A stretch of DNA of 41,190 bases. Origin: Deltaproteobacteria bacterium (lineage in GTDB: Bacteria; Desulfobacterota; Binatia; UBA12015). Under the pieces are notes generated by a model. It did not search any database and was not told the origin of the DNA. It saw only the letters and a list, made by a program, of their open reading frames with translations. Below are positions 16,826 to 26,275 of this stretch, piece by piece. Location of the stretch: assembly GCA_016874715.1 (NCBI GenBank), contig VGTK01000032.1, forward strand, positions 1 to 41,190, in the 5' to 3' direction. The position numbers were made by a program, and so were the translations under genes. Position 1 is the stretch's first letter; every line of letters starts with the position of its first letter.

Positions 16826-18249
16826 ACGAATCCGTACGGGAGTTCCTGCACATCCTGTTCAAGCGAAAGCGTTTCTTCGCGATCGCGTTCGCGATGATCT
16901 CGCTGCCGATCATCGCCTTCGCGCTGCTGCGCACGCCGGACTACCTCGCGCGCGCGAAGCTGCTGGTGATCGGCAACCGCAGCTACCTGCACCTCTCGCC
17001 GCAGGACTCGAAGCGGACGACGCAGCTGCCCGAGGCGCAGGTCCTCAACGCCGAGGTCGAGAACCTGAAGAACCGCTCGTTCCTCCTGGTGGCAGCCGAG
17101 CACCTGCAGATCGACATCATCGACCCGCTCCCCGACGACCGCGAGCAGCGCAACCGCGCCACCGCGCGCGCCATGTACACCGGGCTCCGCATCACGCCCT
17201 TCCCGCAGTCGCCGATGATCGAGGTGGCGTTCAAGCACCACGACAAGAACAAGGCGGCCGCGGTCGTCAACACGCTGATCGATACCTACCTCGAGTATCA
17301 TCCGAGCATCTACGAGTCGCCCGACGTGGCGCGCTTCTTCGAGAAGCGCAGCGAGCGCATCGAGCAGGATCTCCGCAAGAAGGAGCGGCGCCTCGATCGC
17401 TACCAGCGCCGTACCGGCATCATCGCCCTGCAGCAGCAGAAGGACGAAACCCTGCGCCAGATGATGGCGAGCGAGCTCGTGCTGAAGGAGACCGATGCCC
17501 AGATCAGGCAAACCGACCAGCTGATCGCCAAGCTGGAAGAGGCCCTGCAGGACGAGCCCGAGAAGGTCGGAAGCGACGTCGACATGATCGACAACCCGGT
17601 CGCGCGCGCCCTCGAGGAGCGCATCGGCCTCCTCACCGTCGAGCTGTCGGACATGCAGCAGAAGTACACCGACGCCGACCGTCGCGTGCAGGACAAGAAG
17701 GCCCAGATCGCCGAGCTGCGCGCCAAGGTGAAGGAGCAGCCGCCGCGCATCGTCGGCACCGAGCGCTTCCAGCTGAACCAGGTGCGGCAGAACCTCTCCG
17801 AGGAGCTGCTGCGCGCGCGGGCCAACCAAGGCGCGCTCCAGGCGAAGCAGGGGTCGGTCGCCGAGCACCTGGAGGAGTTCCACGTTCGTCTCTCCGACAT
17901 GACGAAGAAGGGCTACAAGCTGCAGCAGCTCGACGACGAGGTCCTGCAGGCGCGCACCGCCCTGCAGGCGTCGGCACAGCGCACCCAGGAAGCCCAGCTC
18001 TCGCTCGACATGAGCGGCGACAAGCTCGACACGATCCGCATCGTCGACCGCGCGGATCCGCCGCCGCGGCCCGACAACGACCAGACGGTCCTCACCATCA
18101 TCATCGCGCTGATCGCGGGCGCGGGCATCGGAATCGCGGGCGCATTCGGCCTCGAGTTCCTCTACCAGACCTACCACTTCAGCTCCGACATCGAGCGCGA
18201 GCTGGAGCTCCCCGTCCTCGGTCTGATCACCGACTATCGCATCGGCTGA
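16822..18249 (+). CDS. Wzz-type polysaccharide chain-length determinant
   Basis: This 475-residue inner-membrane protein has two terminal membrane helices (about 18-36 and 418-440) around a long periplasmic coiled coil rich in Glu, Gln, Arg and Lys (about 170-385). The final segment carries the Pro-rich VDRADPPPRPDND motif typical of Wzz. It corresponds to the chain-length determinants found in exosortase-A loci. It would set polymer length and couple synthesis to the Wza-like channel. It overlaps the BY-kinase-like gene by ATGA and has no cytoplasmic kinase domain of its own. Confidence 0.92.
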   Translation: MNESVREFLHILFKRKRFFAIAFAMISLPIIAFALLRTPDYLARAKLLVIGNRSYLHLSPQDSKRTTQLPEAQVLNAEVENLKNRSFLLVAAEHLQIDIIDPLPDDREQRNRATARAMYTGLRITPFPQSPMIEVAFKHHDKNKAAAVVNTLIDTYLEYHPSIYESPDVARFFEKRSERIEQDLRKKERRLDRYQRRTGIIALQQQKDETLRQMMASELVLKETDAQIRQTDQLIAKLEEALQDEPEKVGSDVDMIDNPVARALEERIGLLTVELSDMQQKYTDADRRVQDKKAQIAELRAKVKEQPPRIVGTERFQLNQVRQNLSEELLRARANQGALQAKQGSVAEHLEEFHVRLSDMTKKGYKLQQLDDEVLQARTALQASAQRTQEAQLSLDMSGDKLDTIRIVDRADPPPRPDNDQTVLTIIIALIAGAGIGIAGAFGLEFLYQTYHFSSDIERELELPVLGLITDYRIG

Positions 18250-18283
18250 CCGCCGCCGCGGTCGCCACGGAGTCGTCGACGTC

Positions 18284-19306
18284 ATGGCACTACGTCGCTA
18301 CCTGACCAACTTCGCGAAGCTGGCTATTCACCACGGCGGCATCTCGAGCCTGGCTCGCGCCGTGCTCGCCGGCCGGGCGGTGATCCTGCGCTACCACTCG
18401 GTGAGCACCGCGGCCGACGGCACCCACCTCTGCCTCGATCCGGGGCTCGCCGTCGCACCGGCCGACTTCGACCAGCAGTGCGCGTACCTGAAGCAGCACT
18501 ACAACGTGCTGTCGCTCGACCAGATGGTCGAGCATCTCTCCAGCGGCACGGCCATGCCACCGAAGGCCGTCGCCCTCACCTTCGACGACGGCTACCTCGA
18601 CAACTACACGCAGGCCTTCCCGATCCTGCAGCGCCACGGGCTGAACGCGACGTTCTACGTGACGACGAACTGCATCGACAACCGCGAGATCCTCTGGACG
18701 GGGCTGCTGCGCTTCTGCGTCTTCACCACGACCGTACCGGTCCTCGAGACGCGCGAGCCGATGGCGTTTCGCCTGCCGCTACGCACCCCGCTCGAGCGAC
18801 GCGAGGCGTTCACCAAGCTCATCGTGACGATGAAGAACATCCCGACCGAGCGCCGCCTGGCACTGCTCGAGGCGGTCCGAGTGGGCGCCGGAATCGACGA
18901 CGTCACGCCGCTCCGGTCGATCATGATGTCGTGGGACCAGGTGCGCGAGATGCACCGCGCCGGGATGATCTTCGGCGCCCACACGCTCACGCACCCGAAT
19001 CTGCCCAACGCGACGCCCGAGGAAGCAGGGCGTGAAATCGTCGGCTCACGCGACGCGCTCGCGGAGCAGATCGGCGCCCGCGTCCTGCACTTCTCGTACC
19101 CCAACGGCCGCGGCAGCGCGCACCTCACGGAGTCGGTCAAGGGCATCGTCCGGCGCGCCGAGTTCGTGTCCGCGACCACGTCGGTCACCGGTAGCGTCAT
19201 GGACGGAGACGACGCCTTCGCGCTCAAGCGCATCGGGATCTACAACCGGCACGGCGCGATGCCCGAGTTCACACTCGACATCGAACGAGGGAAGATCGGC
19301 GCGTGA
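18284..19306 (+). CDS. NodB-type polysaccharide deacetylase
   Basis: This 340-residue protein has the carbohydrate esterase 4 fold: LTFDDGYLDNY (catalytic/metal Asp D101-D102) and GAHTLTHPNL (metal His H233, H237). The late FSYPNGR motif is also present. Compared with the paralogue at 30878 it has an extra segment of about 60 residues between the first and second motifs. There is no clear signal peptide; the N-terminus is basic and weakly hydrophobic. It likely removes N-acetyl groups from sugars of this polymer or a precursor. The stop overlaps the next start as GTGA. Confidence 0.9.
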   Translation: MALRRYLTNFAKLAIHHGGISSLARAVLAGRAVILRYHSVSTAADGTHLCLDPGLAVAPADFDQQCAYLKQHYNVLSLDQMVEHLSSGTAMPPKAVALTFDDGYLDNYTQAFPILQRHGLNATFYVTTNCIDNREILWTGLLRFCVFTTTVPVLETREPMAFRLPLRTPLERREAFTKLIVTMKNIPTERRLALLEAVRVGAGIDDVTPLRSIMMSWDQVREMHRAGMIFGAHTLTHPNLPNATPEEAGREIVGSRDALAEQIGARVLHFSYPNGRGSAHLTESVKGIVRRAEFVSATTSVTGSVMDGDDAFALKRIGIYNRHGAMPEFTLDIERGKIGA

Positions 19307-20880
19307 CCGCCTCGTCGATTCCATTCGGCGGGGCGACCCGGCGGACGACGCGGGGAGTGGAGAGGTTCCCCCCCTGGGCGCTGGTCGCCACCGTCGTGGC
19401 CGGCCTCGGCCTCGGCGTCGCGGCGCTGTTCAACGACGCCAGCCTCGCCGTGGGGACGGCGCTCGTCGGCCTCGTCTTCGCCGGGCTCCTCGTCCTCTAC
19501 AAGCCGCAGATCGGCGTCATGGTCATCATGTCGACCATGCTGATGTCGTACCCGTCGGCGCTCCGCGGCGTCGGACCGTTCACGATCAACAACCTCCTCG
19601 GCCTCTCGCTGGTCCTGCTGCTCGCGTTCCAGCTCTATCGCGGTCACGACTACTGGTTCCTCAGGGAGCCCGAGATCCGCTTGCTGATCGGAATCGCGCT
19701 GGTGCTGATCACGATGCAGCAGCTCAACAAGCTGATCTGGCCGGACATCAAGTACCTCCTGCCAAAGGTCCAGAAGAGCGGACACCTTGCCTACTACGGC
19801 GAGGTCGACGTCGGCGGCCGGTGGATCTTCGAGCTGCTGTCACGCATCGCGTTCACGATCTTCTTCGTGAACTGGATCCGCACACCACGTCAGCTCAAGT
19901 GGGTGCTGTACCTGATGTCGTTCTGCATCCTCGCCGTGATCCCGACCCTGGGTCCGGACATGGTGAAGGGGGAAGCCGAGTACCGGATCACGTCGAAGCT
20001 GGTGGGCTGGGCTGAGAACATCAACCGGTTCGCGTTCATGATGAACGTGGGCATCGCGCTCTTCCTGCACCTCGCGATCTCGGCGAAGAGCCTCGTGGGC
20101 AGATTGGGGTGGCTTCTCTGCGCGGCGGGCTCACTGCCGCTCGTGCTGCTCACCGCGTCGCGCAGCGGCTTCCTCGGCCTGTGCCTCGTCGGTCTGCTGC
20201 TGTTCACCAGCGACGAGCTGCCCCGCCGCGCGAAGGTCAGCTCCGCCGCCGGCGGCTTCGTGTTCGGGCTGCTGGTGTTCTTCTTCGTGCTCGGCGACGC
20301 CCACCGCGAACGCCTCACGAACCTGAATCCGTTCAGCACCGAGCAGACGGTCGCCACGCGCGTCGAGGGAGCGCGTTCGACCGAGACGCGCGTCGTGACG
20401 CTCGGCGAGGCCCTCGAGATCATCGCCGCGCACCCGCTCACGGGGGTCGGGCTCGGCAACTTCCGCTGGGTCAACGCCTACCTCAACGGGTCCTACAAGC
20501 CGCCGCACAACTCCTACATCTGGTCGGCGGCCGAAGGCGGCATCTTCACGACTCTGCTGTACCTCGTCCTCTTCGGGTACCTCTACCGGCGCATCCAGAA
20601 GCTGCGCACCCAGTACAAGAACCACCCTGTCCTGCCGCACTTCCCGAACTGGCTGAACACGTATCTCGTCCTGTTCTTCTTCTTCTCGATCTTCGCGGAC
20701 GTCTGGCTCGAGGTGCACATCTACTTCATCATCTCGTTCTCGATCGTTCTGAGCCGGTGGGCGCTCGACGAGGAGCTGCGCGGTCGCGGCCTGACCGGCG
20801 CGATCGCCGGCACGCCGGGCGCGCGACGCGCAGTCGTGCGCGAGCTCTACCGGCCGAAGCCGGCTCCGGAGCCCGCGTGA
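19303..20880 (+). CDS. O-antigen ligase/polymerase family membrane protein
   Basis: This 525-residue multi-spanning protein has about a dozen hydrophobic helices and the Wzy_C/WaaL features. These are an LLTASRSGFLGL segment (about residue 285), a large periplasmic loop with HPLTGVGLGNFRWVN, and PHNSYIWSAAEGGIFTTLLYL. These motifs are typical of polymerases or ligases acting on lipid-linked repeats. The GTG start overlaps the deacetylase stop and the stop overlaps the next GTG start. It is one of two such domains in the locus; the other is fused to a phosphoglycosyl transferase at 33725. Whether it polymerises or ligates cannot be told from sequence. Confidence 0.88.
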   Translation: MTASSIPFGGATRRTTRGVERFPPWALVATVVAGLGLGVAALFNDASLAVGTALVGLVFAGLLVLYKPQIGVMVIMSTMLMSYPSALRGVGPFTINNLLGLSLVLLLAFQLYRGHDYWFLREPEIRLLIGIALVLITMQQLNKLIWPDIKYLLPKVQKSGHLAYYGEVDVGGRWIFELLSRIAFTIFFVNWIRTPRQLKWVLYLMSFCILAVIPTLGPDMVKGEAEYRITSKLVGWAENINRFAFMMNVGIALFLHLAISAKSLVGRLGWLLCAAGSLPLVLLTASRSGFLGLCLVGLLLFTSDELPRRAKVSSAAGGFVFGLLVFFFVLGDAHRERLTNLNPFSTEQTVATRVEGARSTETRVVTLGEALEIIAAHPLTGVGLGNFRWVNAYLNGSYKPPHNSYIWSAAEGGIFTTLLYLVLFGYLYRRIQKLRTQYKNHPVLPHFPNWLNTYLVLFFFFSIFADVWLEVHIYFIISFSIVLSRWALDEELRGRGLTGAIAGTPGARRAVVRELYRPKPAPEPA

Positions 20881-22061
20881 TCCGCGTCGCCTACGTGATC
20901 GACCACCTGCGGGTCGGTGGCGCCCAGCGGCACCTGCTCGAGGTCGTGCGCGGGCTCGACCGCAGCCGCTACGCGCTCGAGATGTGGAGCGCCGCCGCGG
21001 ACCCGGGCGATCTGGCGGCGGTCTTCGAGCGCGAAGGCGTCCCGGTCCGCTCGTTCGGCATTTCCGGAACCATGCTCAGCCCGCGGACGCTCGCCACCAT
21101 CCGCCGCGTCGCAGGCGACTTCCGCGCGCGCGGCGTGCACGTCGCGCACGGCTACCTGTTCGAGGGCAACTTCCTCGCGGCCCTCGTCGGCCGGCTGGCC
21201 GGCACTCCGGTCACCCTGGTGAGCAAGCGCAGCCTCGACCGCTACGACCGCATCGACCGCCGCGCCGCCGCCTGGCTCTCGAACCGCCTCGCGAGCCGCG
21301 TGACGGTCAATGCCTCGGCGGTCCGCGACATCACGATCGAGCACGAGCGCTGCGCGCCCGAGCGCATCGTGATGATCCCAAACGGGGTTGCCCTCCCATC
21401 GAGCGCCCCGGCGAGCGTACCCCCGCAGCCCGCCAGCGATCCGCGTGGCACCGGCCCGCTGGTCGGCATGGTGGGCCGCCTGAGCTGGAAGAAGGGCTAC
21501 GAGCACGCCCTCGCGGCGGCGGTGCTGCTACGCGAGCGTATCCCTGGAGTCCGCTTCGACGTCGTCGGGGACGGCGAGCTGCGGCGCGAGCTCGAGGAGA
21601 CGACGCGGCGGCTCGGTCTGGCGGACACGGTGCGCTTCCTCGGCCAGCGGCGCGACGTTCCCGACCTGATGCGGACGTTCGACTGCTTCGTGCTGTCGTC
21701 GGTCATCGAAGGCATGCCGAACGCCCTGCTCGAGGCCATGGCGCTCGGTCGCCCGGTCGTGACCACCTCCGCCGGCGGCAGCGCGGAGGTCGTGATCGAC
21801 GGGGAGTCGGGCCTGGTCGTTCCACCTGCAGATCCGGACGCGCTGGCGAACGCCATCGAGCGGGTCCTGCGGGACGGGGATTTCGCGCGCCGCATCGCCG
21901 CCAGCGGCGAGCGCCGGGTGCGCGAGAATTTCAGCCTCGACGCCATGCTGCGTGCGTTCGACGCGCTCTACCGCACCGAGCTCGCGCGCGCCGGCCTCCA
22001 GATCCCGCCCTCGACCGCCGAAGATGCATCGGTGGAGCACGATCGCGTCACCCACGCCTGA
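20877..22061 (+). CDS. GT4-family glycosyltransferase
   Basis: This 394-residue GT-B enzyme has the N-terminal DHLRVGGAQRHLLEVV motif. The C-terminal nucleotide-sugar site shows VGRLSWKKGYEHAL, FDVVGDGELR and the EX7E-type region SSVIEGMPNALLEAMALG. It probably adds one sugar to the lipid-linked repeat on the cytoplasmic face. The GTG start overlaps the upstream stop (20877-20880); the frame is open further upstream but there it only shadows the ligase gene. Its N-terminal motif resembles that of the enzyme at 28421. Confidence 0.92.
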   Translation: MIRVAYVIDHLRVGGAQRHLLEVVRGLDRSRYALEMWSAAADPGDLAAVFEREGVPVRSFGISGTMLSPRTLATIRRVAGDFRARGVHVAHGYLFEGNFLAALVGRLAGTPVTLVSKRSLDRYDRIDRRAAAWLSNRLASRVTVNASAVRDITIEHERCAPERIVMIPNGVALPSSAPASVPPQPASDPRGTGPLVGMVGRLSWKKGYEHALAAAVLLRERIPGVRFDVVGDGELRRELEETTRRLGLADTVRFLGQRRDVPDLMRTFDCFVLSSVIEGMPNALLEAMALGRPVVTTSAGGSAEVVIDGESGLVVPPADPDALANAIERVLRDGDFARRIAASGERRVRENFSLDAMLRAFDALYRTELARAGLQIPPSTAEDASVEHDRVTHA

Positions 22062-22086
22062 CCTCCATCACGACAAAGACGATCCC

Positions 22087-23286
22087 ATGCTCGGTGCATT
22101 CCTCTTCTGGCTGGCCTTTCTCGTCCTCGCGTACCAGTACGTGGGCTACCCGCTGCTGCTCGCGGCGCTCGCGGCTCTGCGCGGACGGCGCACGCCGGCC
22201 GTGTACGCACGCGAGGAGGATCTGCCGTCGGTGACGCTGGTGATCTCGGCGTTCAACGAGGCCGAGGTCCTCGACGGCAAGATCCGCAACGCACTCGCGC
22301 TCGACTACCCGAAGGATCGTTTCGAGATCGTCGTCGCGTCCGACGGCTCGACCGACGCGACCAACGACATCGCGCGCTCGTTCGCCACCGACGGCGTCGT
22401 CCTCCACGAGTATCCCGTCAACCGCGGCAAGAACCTGGTGCTCAACGACACGCTGCCGCGCGCTCGCGGCGAGCTCATCGTGTTCACCGACGCCAACGGC
22501 ATGTACCAGCGAGATGCCATCCGGACGCTCGTGCAACCATTCGCCGAGCCACGCGTCGGCAGCGTCTGCGGCGAGCTGATCTACAAGAACTTCAACGACA
22601 ACCCGATCGCGGAGGGCTACAACCGCTACTGGGAGCTCGACCAGATGCAGAAGCGCCTGGAGAGCTCGCTCGGCACTCTGCTCGGGGCCAACGGCTCGAT
22701 CTTCGCGCTGCGGAAGGCCCTCTGCCGCCCGATCCCGAACGACGTCTGCAACGACATGGTGCAGCCCATCTGGGTCGCGGCCGCGGGCCATCTCTGCCTC
22801 TACGAGCCGCGGGCGCTGTCGTTCGAGGCCGGCTCGCGAAACCTGGCCGACGAGCTGAAGCGTCGCTCGCGCATCATCGGACGCGGCATCCGCGGCATCG
22901 CAGCGGTGTGGCCGGACATTGCCCGTCAGGGAGCGTGGCTGGTCGGCCTCGAGCTGCTCTCGCGCAAGGGCCTGCGCTATCTCACGCCGCTCTGGTTCGC
23001 GATGCTCCTGGTCGGCTCGGGCCTCGCGGGCGGCGCCTTCTACACGGCGCTGTTCGTGCTGCAGCTGCTGGCGTACGCCGCGATCCCGGTGGGCTTCGCG
23101 CTGCCCGAGGGACCCGTCAAGCGCCTCGCCTCGCCCGCCGTCTACTTCGGCATCGGCAACCTCGCCGCGATCCTCGGCTGGTGGAAGGTCGTCACGGGAT
23201 CCGAGCTCGGCCGCTGGCAAACCGCGGAGCGCCCGTTCGAGAGTGGCTCGCCGCAGGCGGCGACCGCGGAGAGCAGCCGCGAATGA
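22087..23286 (+). CDS. Membrane GT2-family glycosyltransferase
   Basis: This 399-residue protein has an N-terminal membrane helix, a GT-A domain and three C-terminal membrane helices. The catalytic part shows SVTLVISAFNEAEVLDGKI, VVASDGSTDATN, VFTDANGMY (DXD-like) and a later D-M-V/R-R-S-R processive-type region. The layout resembles chitin/hyaluronan-synthase-like or ICA-type enzymes, but the acceptor is unknown. The stop overlaps the next start as ATGA, so it is coupled to the DUF3473 deacetylase. That pairing is reminiscent of systems that make and then deacetylate an amino-sugar polymer. Confidence 0.91.
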   Translation: MLGAFLFWLAFLVLAYQYVGYPLLLAALAALRGRRTPAVYAREEDLPSVTLVISAFNEAEVLDGKIRNALALDYPKDRFEIVVASDGSTDATNDIARSFATDGVVLHEYPVNRGKNLVLNDTLPRARGELIVFTDANGMYQRDAIRTLVQPFAEPRVGSVCGELIYKNFNDNPIAEGYNRYWELDQMQKRLESSLGTLLGANGSIFALRKALCRPIPNDVCNDMVQPIWVAAAGHLCLYEPRALSFEAGSRNLADELKRRSRIIGRGIRGIAAVWPDIARQGAWLVGLELLSRKGLRYLTPLWFAMLLVGSGLAGGAFYTALFVLQLLAYAAIPVGFALPEGPVKRLASPAVYFGIGNLAAILGWWKVVTGSELGRWQTAERPFESGSPQAATAESSRE

Positions 23287-24161
23287 CTCCCACGACCAGC
23301 GCCAGCGGTCCGGTTCTCAACGCGTTCTCGGTGGACGTCGAGGACTGGTTCCAGGTCTCCGACTTCGAAGCGCAGGTGCGGTTCGACGAGTGGGACCGCT
23401 ACGAGAGCCGGGTCGTGGCCAACACGCGCCGCGTCCTGTCCCTGCTCGACGAGTTCGGCGTCAAGGGCACGTTCTTCATCCTCACCTGGAACGCCGAGCG
23501 CCATCCGGAGCTGGTCGAGGACATCGCCGCCCGGGGGCACGAGGTCGCGACGCACGGCTACGCGCACCGGCTCGTCTACGAGCAGGGCCGTGATCTCTAC
23601 CGGCAGGACCTCGAGCGCTCGCAGGAGATCCTCGCACGCATCACCGGACGCCGCGCGCGCGGCTATCGCGCGCCCTCGTTCTCGGTGACGGCGAAGTCGA
23701 TGTGGGCGCTCGACGTGATGCTCGAGTGCGGGATCGAGTACGACTCGAGCATCTTCCCCGTCCAGGATTCGCTCTACGGCGTCCCCGGCGCGTTGCGGTT
23801 CCCGTTCGTCATCCACTCGGTCGGCGACCGGCAGCTCGTCGAGTTCCCGATGACCACGGCGCGCGTCGGTCAGCGCAACCTGCCGCTGGGCGGCGGCGCC
23901 TACCTTCGCGTGCTGCCCTACTCCTACATGCGGTGGGGCATGCGCCGCGTGAACCGGGAGGGCCAGTCGGCGGTCGTCTACCTCCACCCGTGGGAGATCG
24001 ACCCCGACCATCCGCGACTCCGCTCGCGCGGCAAGCGCGGCGTATCCTCGCACTACATCAACCTGCGCGCGATGGAGGACAAGCTGCGCCGACTGCTGTC
24101 GGATTTTCGCTTCGCACCGGTGAGCCAGGTGCTCAAGCAGCGTGGCTTCCTCGCATCCTGA
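23283..24161 (+). CDS. XrtA-associated polysaccharide deacetylase (DUF3473 type)
   Basis: This 292-residue protein matches the deacetylases typical of exosortase-A loci. It begins with the FSVDVEDWFQV motif (D18, E20, D21), followed by THGYAHRL (H91, H95), GYRAPSFSVT, YDSSIFPV and a DUF3473-like C-terminus with YLHPWEIDPDHPR. It should act on N-acetylated sugars of the same polymer. The ATG overlaps the GT2 stop (23283-23286). The frame is open to 22908 but the upstream part shadows the GT2 gene. It is one of three deacetylases in the locus. Confidence 0.93.
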   Translation: MTPTTSASGPVLNAFSVDVEDWFQVSDFEAQVRFDEWDRYESRVVANTRRVLSLLDEFGVKGTFFILTWNAERHPELVEDIAARGHEVATHGYAHRLVYEQGRDLYRQDLERSQEILARITGRRARGYRAPSFSVTAKSMWALDVMLECGIEYDSSIFPVQDSLYGVPGALRFPFVIHSVGDRQLVEFPMTTARVGQRNLPLGGGAYLRVLPYSYMRWGMRRVNREGQSAVVYLHPWEIDPDHPRLRSRGKRGVSSHYINLRAMEDKLRRLLSDFRFAPVSQVLKQRGFLAS

Positions 24162-24207
24162 GCGCCTCACGCACCCGAGCCACCCGAACGACAGGACCAC
24201 AACGACG

Positions 24208-24996
24208 ATGCCCCTACGAGCCGTCATCATCACCCAGGAAGACTGCCTCTACCTGCCGCAGTTCCTGCACCACGTGCTGCGCCACAGGCGCGACAACGTC
24301 GTCGGCATCACCATCCTGCCGGCGCTGATGCCGAAGCAGACGTGGACGACGACGCTGCGCGACCACCTCGCGCTCTACGGCCCGACACAGTTCCTGCGCC
24401 AGTCGATCCGCTACGCGACGCGGCGCGGACTCGGCATACTCGGCAGCAAGGTCCCGCTACCCGCCTTCTACTCCGTCGAAGCGGTCGCGAAGCACCACGG
24501 TCTCGCGTTCATCCCCGCCACCAGCGTGAACTCGAAGGAGTACCTCGAGCAGCTGCGGCGGCTCGGCCTCGACCTCGTCATCTCGATCAACGCGAGCCAG
24601 AAGTTCAAGAGCGACCTGCTCGCGCTACCGCGCCTCGGCTGCATCAACGTCCACGGCGCTCTGCTGCCGCGCTATCGGGGCCGCCTGCCCAGCTTCTGGG
24701 TACTCGCCAACGGCGAGCGCGAGACCGGCACCACCGTCCACTTCATGAACGAGGAGCTCGACGACGGTCCGATCCTGCTGCAGGAGAAGGTCGCGATCGA
24801 GCCTGACGACACGCAGGACACGATCATCCGCAAGACCAAGGCGCTCGGTGCCACGCTGATGGTCGAGGCGATCGACCGCCTCGAGCAGGGCTCGGCCTCC
24901 ACCCTGCCCAACGACCGCTCCCAGGCGACGTACTTCTCCTTTCCGACCCGCGAGGACGGGCTGCGTCTGCGGCAGCAGGGCCGTCGATTCTTGTAG
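24208..24996 (+). CDS. Formyltransferase-family enzyme (Fmt-like fold)
   Basis: This 262-residue protein has the formyl-transferase catalytic set INVHGALLP (N147, H149) and ELDDGPIL (D185). The 38-residue N-to-D spacing equals that of methionyl-tRNA formyltransferase (N106, D144). PRYRGRLPSFW and GTTVHFM fit too. The tRNA-binding C-terminal domain of Fmt is absent, so the substrate is more likely a sugar or other small amine with formyl-tetrahydrofolate as donor. I chose ATG 24208; ATG 24142 is in frame but overlaps the previous gene and adds no conserved sequence. No sugar aminotransferase is nearby. Confidence 0.86.
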   Translation: MPLRAVIITQEDCLYLPQFLHHVLRHRRDNVVGITILPALMPKQTWTTTLRDHLALYGPTQFLRQSIRYATRRGLGILGSKVPLPAFYSVEAVAKHHGLAFIPATSVNSKEYLEQLRRLGLDLVISINASQKFKSDLLALPRLGCINVHGALLPRYRGRLPSFWVLANGERETGTTVHFMNEELDDGPILLQEKVAIEPDDTQDTIIRKTKALGATLMVEAIDRLEQGSASTLPNDRSQATYFSFPTREDGLRLRQQGRRFL

Positions 24997-25058
24997 ACGG
25001 CCAGGCCACGGCGTATGGAAAACGACCGAACCAACCACGAGGGATCTGGAGCGAACCG

Positions 25059-26258
25059 ATGACCAACGACGAGAACAGCGTCCTCGACGACGTGAAGGGC
25101 TGGCTCCGCGACCGCGGCCTCACCAAGAGCAACCTCAAGTCCTACAAGTACTGGATCCCCTACACCGTCGGAGGCGGCAAGGCGTGGACGCCGCAATCGG
25201 TGACCTTCGAGCTCACGCTGCGCTGCAACCTGTCGTGCCAGATGTGCCCACTCGACCTGCCGCGCATGATGCACGACAAGACGCACCATGATCACATCAA
25301 GGAGCGCCAGAGCCACGAGCTGTCCACCGAGGAGGTGAAGCGCGTCATCGACGACATCGCGAAGATGGGCGTCGGCGACATGACGATCACCGGCGGTGAG
25401 GTGTTCCTCCGCAAGGACGCCTTCGAGATCATCGAGCACATCACGAAGACGCCGATCCATCTGTGCGTGAACACCAACGGCTGGTTCCTCCGTCCGGAGG
25501 AGGCGCGACGCCTCGTGTCCCTCAAGCCCCACGCGCTGTCGATCTCGATCGACGGGCCCGATGACCTGCACGACGAGATCCGCCGCGGCAAGGGCAGCTT
25601 CCGCCGCCTCCTCGAGGGCATCCGCAACATCCAGGACGCGAAGCGCGAGCTCGGCGTCAAGCGCCCGAAGATCGGCATCACGGTGACCGTCTCCGCGCTG
25701 AATCAGCACCGCTACAGCGAGGTGCTCGACTGGCTGAAGGACACCGGCGTCGACACGGTCGACTTCGACTACATGTTCTACACCACCCCCGAGCACAACC
25801 GTGAGACCGAGGCACTGGTCCCGCTGCCCGTCCACCACAAGGAGGAGGACCAGGACCTGCCGATGTACCTCCGGCAGGTCAACGGCCAGACGCTCTACGA
25901 GGAGTCCCAGAAGGCGGTCGCGAAGGGCGAGCAGTACGGCATCCCGGTCGGCTTCGGGCCGCCGCTGAAGACCCCGGAGCAGATGGAGCGCCGCTTCCTC
26001 GACGACGAGTACGCCTTCGTCGAGAAGTGCTTCTACCCCTGGAAGACGTTCCGCATCAGCCCGTACGGCGACGTCTACTCGTGCTCGATCGACGTCGCCT
26101 TCGGCAACGTCCGCGACCAGAGCGTCATCGACATCTGGAACAACGAAGCCTACCAGACGTTCCGCCGCGCCCTGAAGAAGAGGCGCCTGTTCCCCAAGTG
26201 CGCCAAGTGCTGCGCGCTCAACAACGAGTTCTGGAAGTACCTTCCCACCATCGGCTGA
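25059..26258 (+). CDS. Radical SAM protein with SPASM-like C-terminus
   Basis: This 399-residue enzyme has the radical SAM cluster motif C-x3-C-x2-C (C56, C60, C63 in RCNLSCQMC) and the GGE-type motif TITGGEVFLR. Substrate-side strands include ALSISIDGPDDLHDEIR. The C-terminus has further Cys in CFYPW, DVYSCSID and KCAKCC, as in SPASM domains that hold auxiliary iron-sulfur clusters. A CTGGAG site precedes the ATG. Radical SAM proteins of this kind recur in polysaccharide loci, but their reaction there is mostly unknown; a sugar- or lipid-modifying role is inference from neighbours. Confidence 0.9.
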   Translation: MTNDENSVLDDVKGWLRDRGLTKSNLKSYKYWIPYTVGGGKAWTPQSVTFELTLRCNLSCQMCPLDLPRMMHDKTHHDHIKERQSHELSTEEVKRVIDDIAKMGVGDMTITGGEVFLRKDAFEIIEHITKTPIHLCVNTNGWFLRPEEARRLVSLKPHALSISIDGPDDLHDEIRRGKGSFRRLLEGIRNIQDAKRELGVKRPKIGITVTVSALNQHRYSEVLDWLKDTGVDTVDFDYMFYTTPEHNRETEALVPLPVHHKEEDQDLPMYLRQVNGQTLYEESQKAVAKGEQYGIPVGFGPPLKTPEQMERRFLDDEYAFVEKCFYPWKTFRISPYGDVYSCSIDVAFGNVRDQSVIDIWNNEAYQTFRRALKKRRLFPKCAKCCALNNEFWKYLPTIG

Positions 26259-26275
26259 AGAACCGCACCCCTCAC

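Noticed and set aside
16453-18285. Long minus-strand frame opposite the chain-length gene
   Set aside because: Antisense shadow of Wzz and the kinase-like gene in GC-rich DNA, with no recognisable domain.
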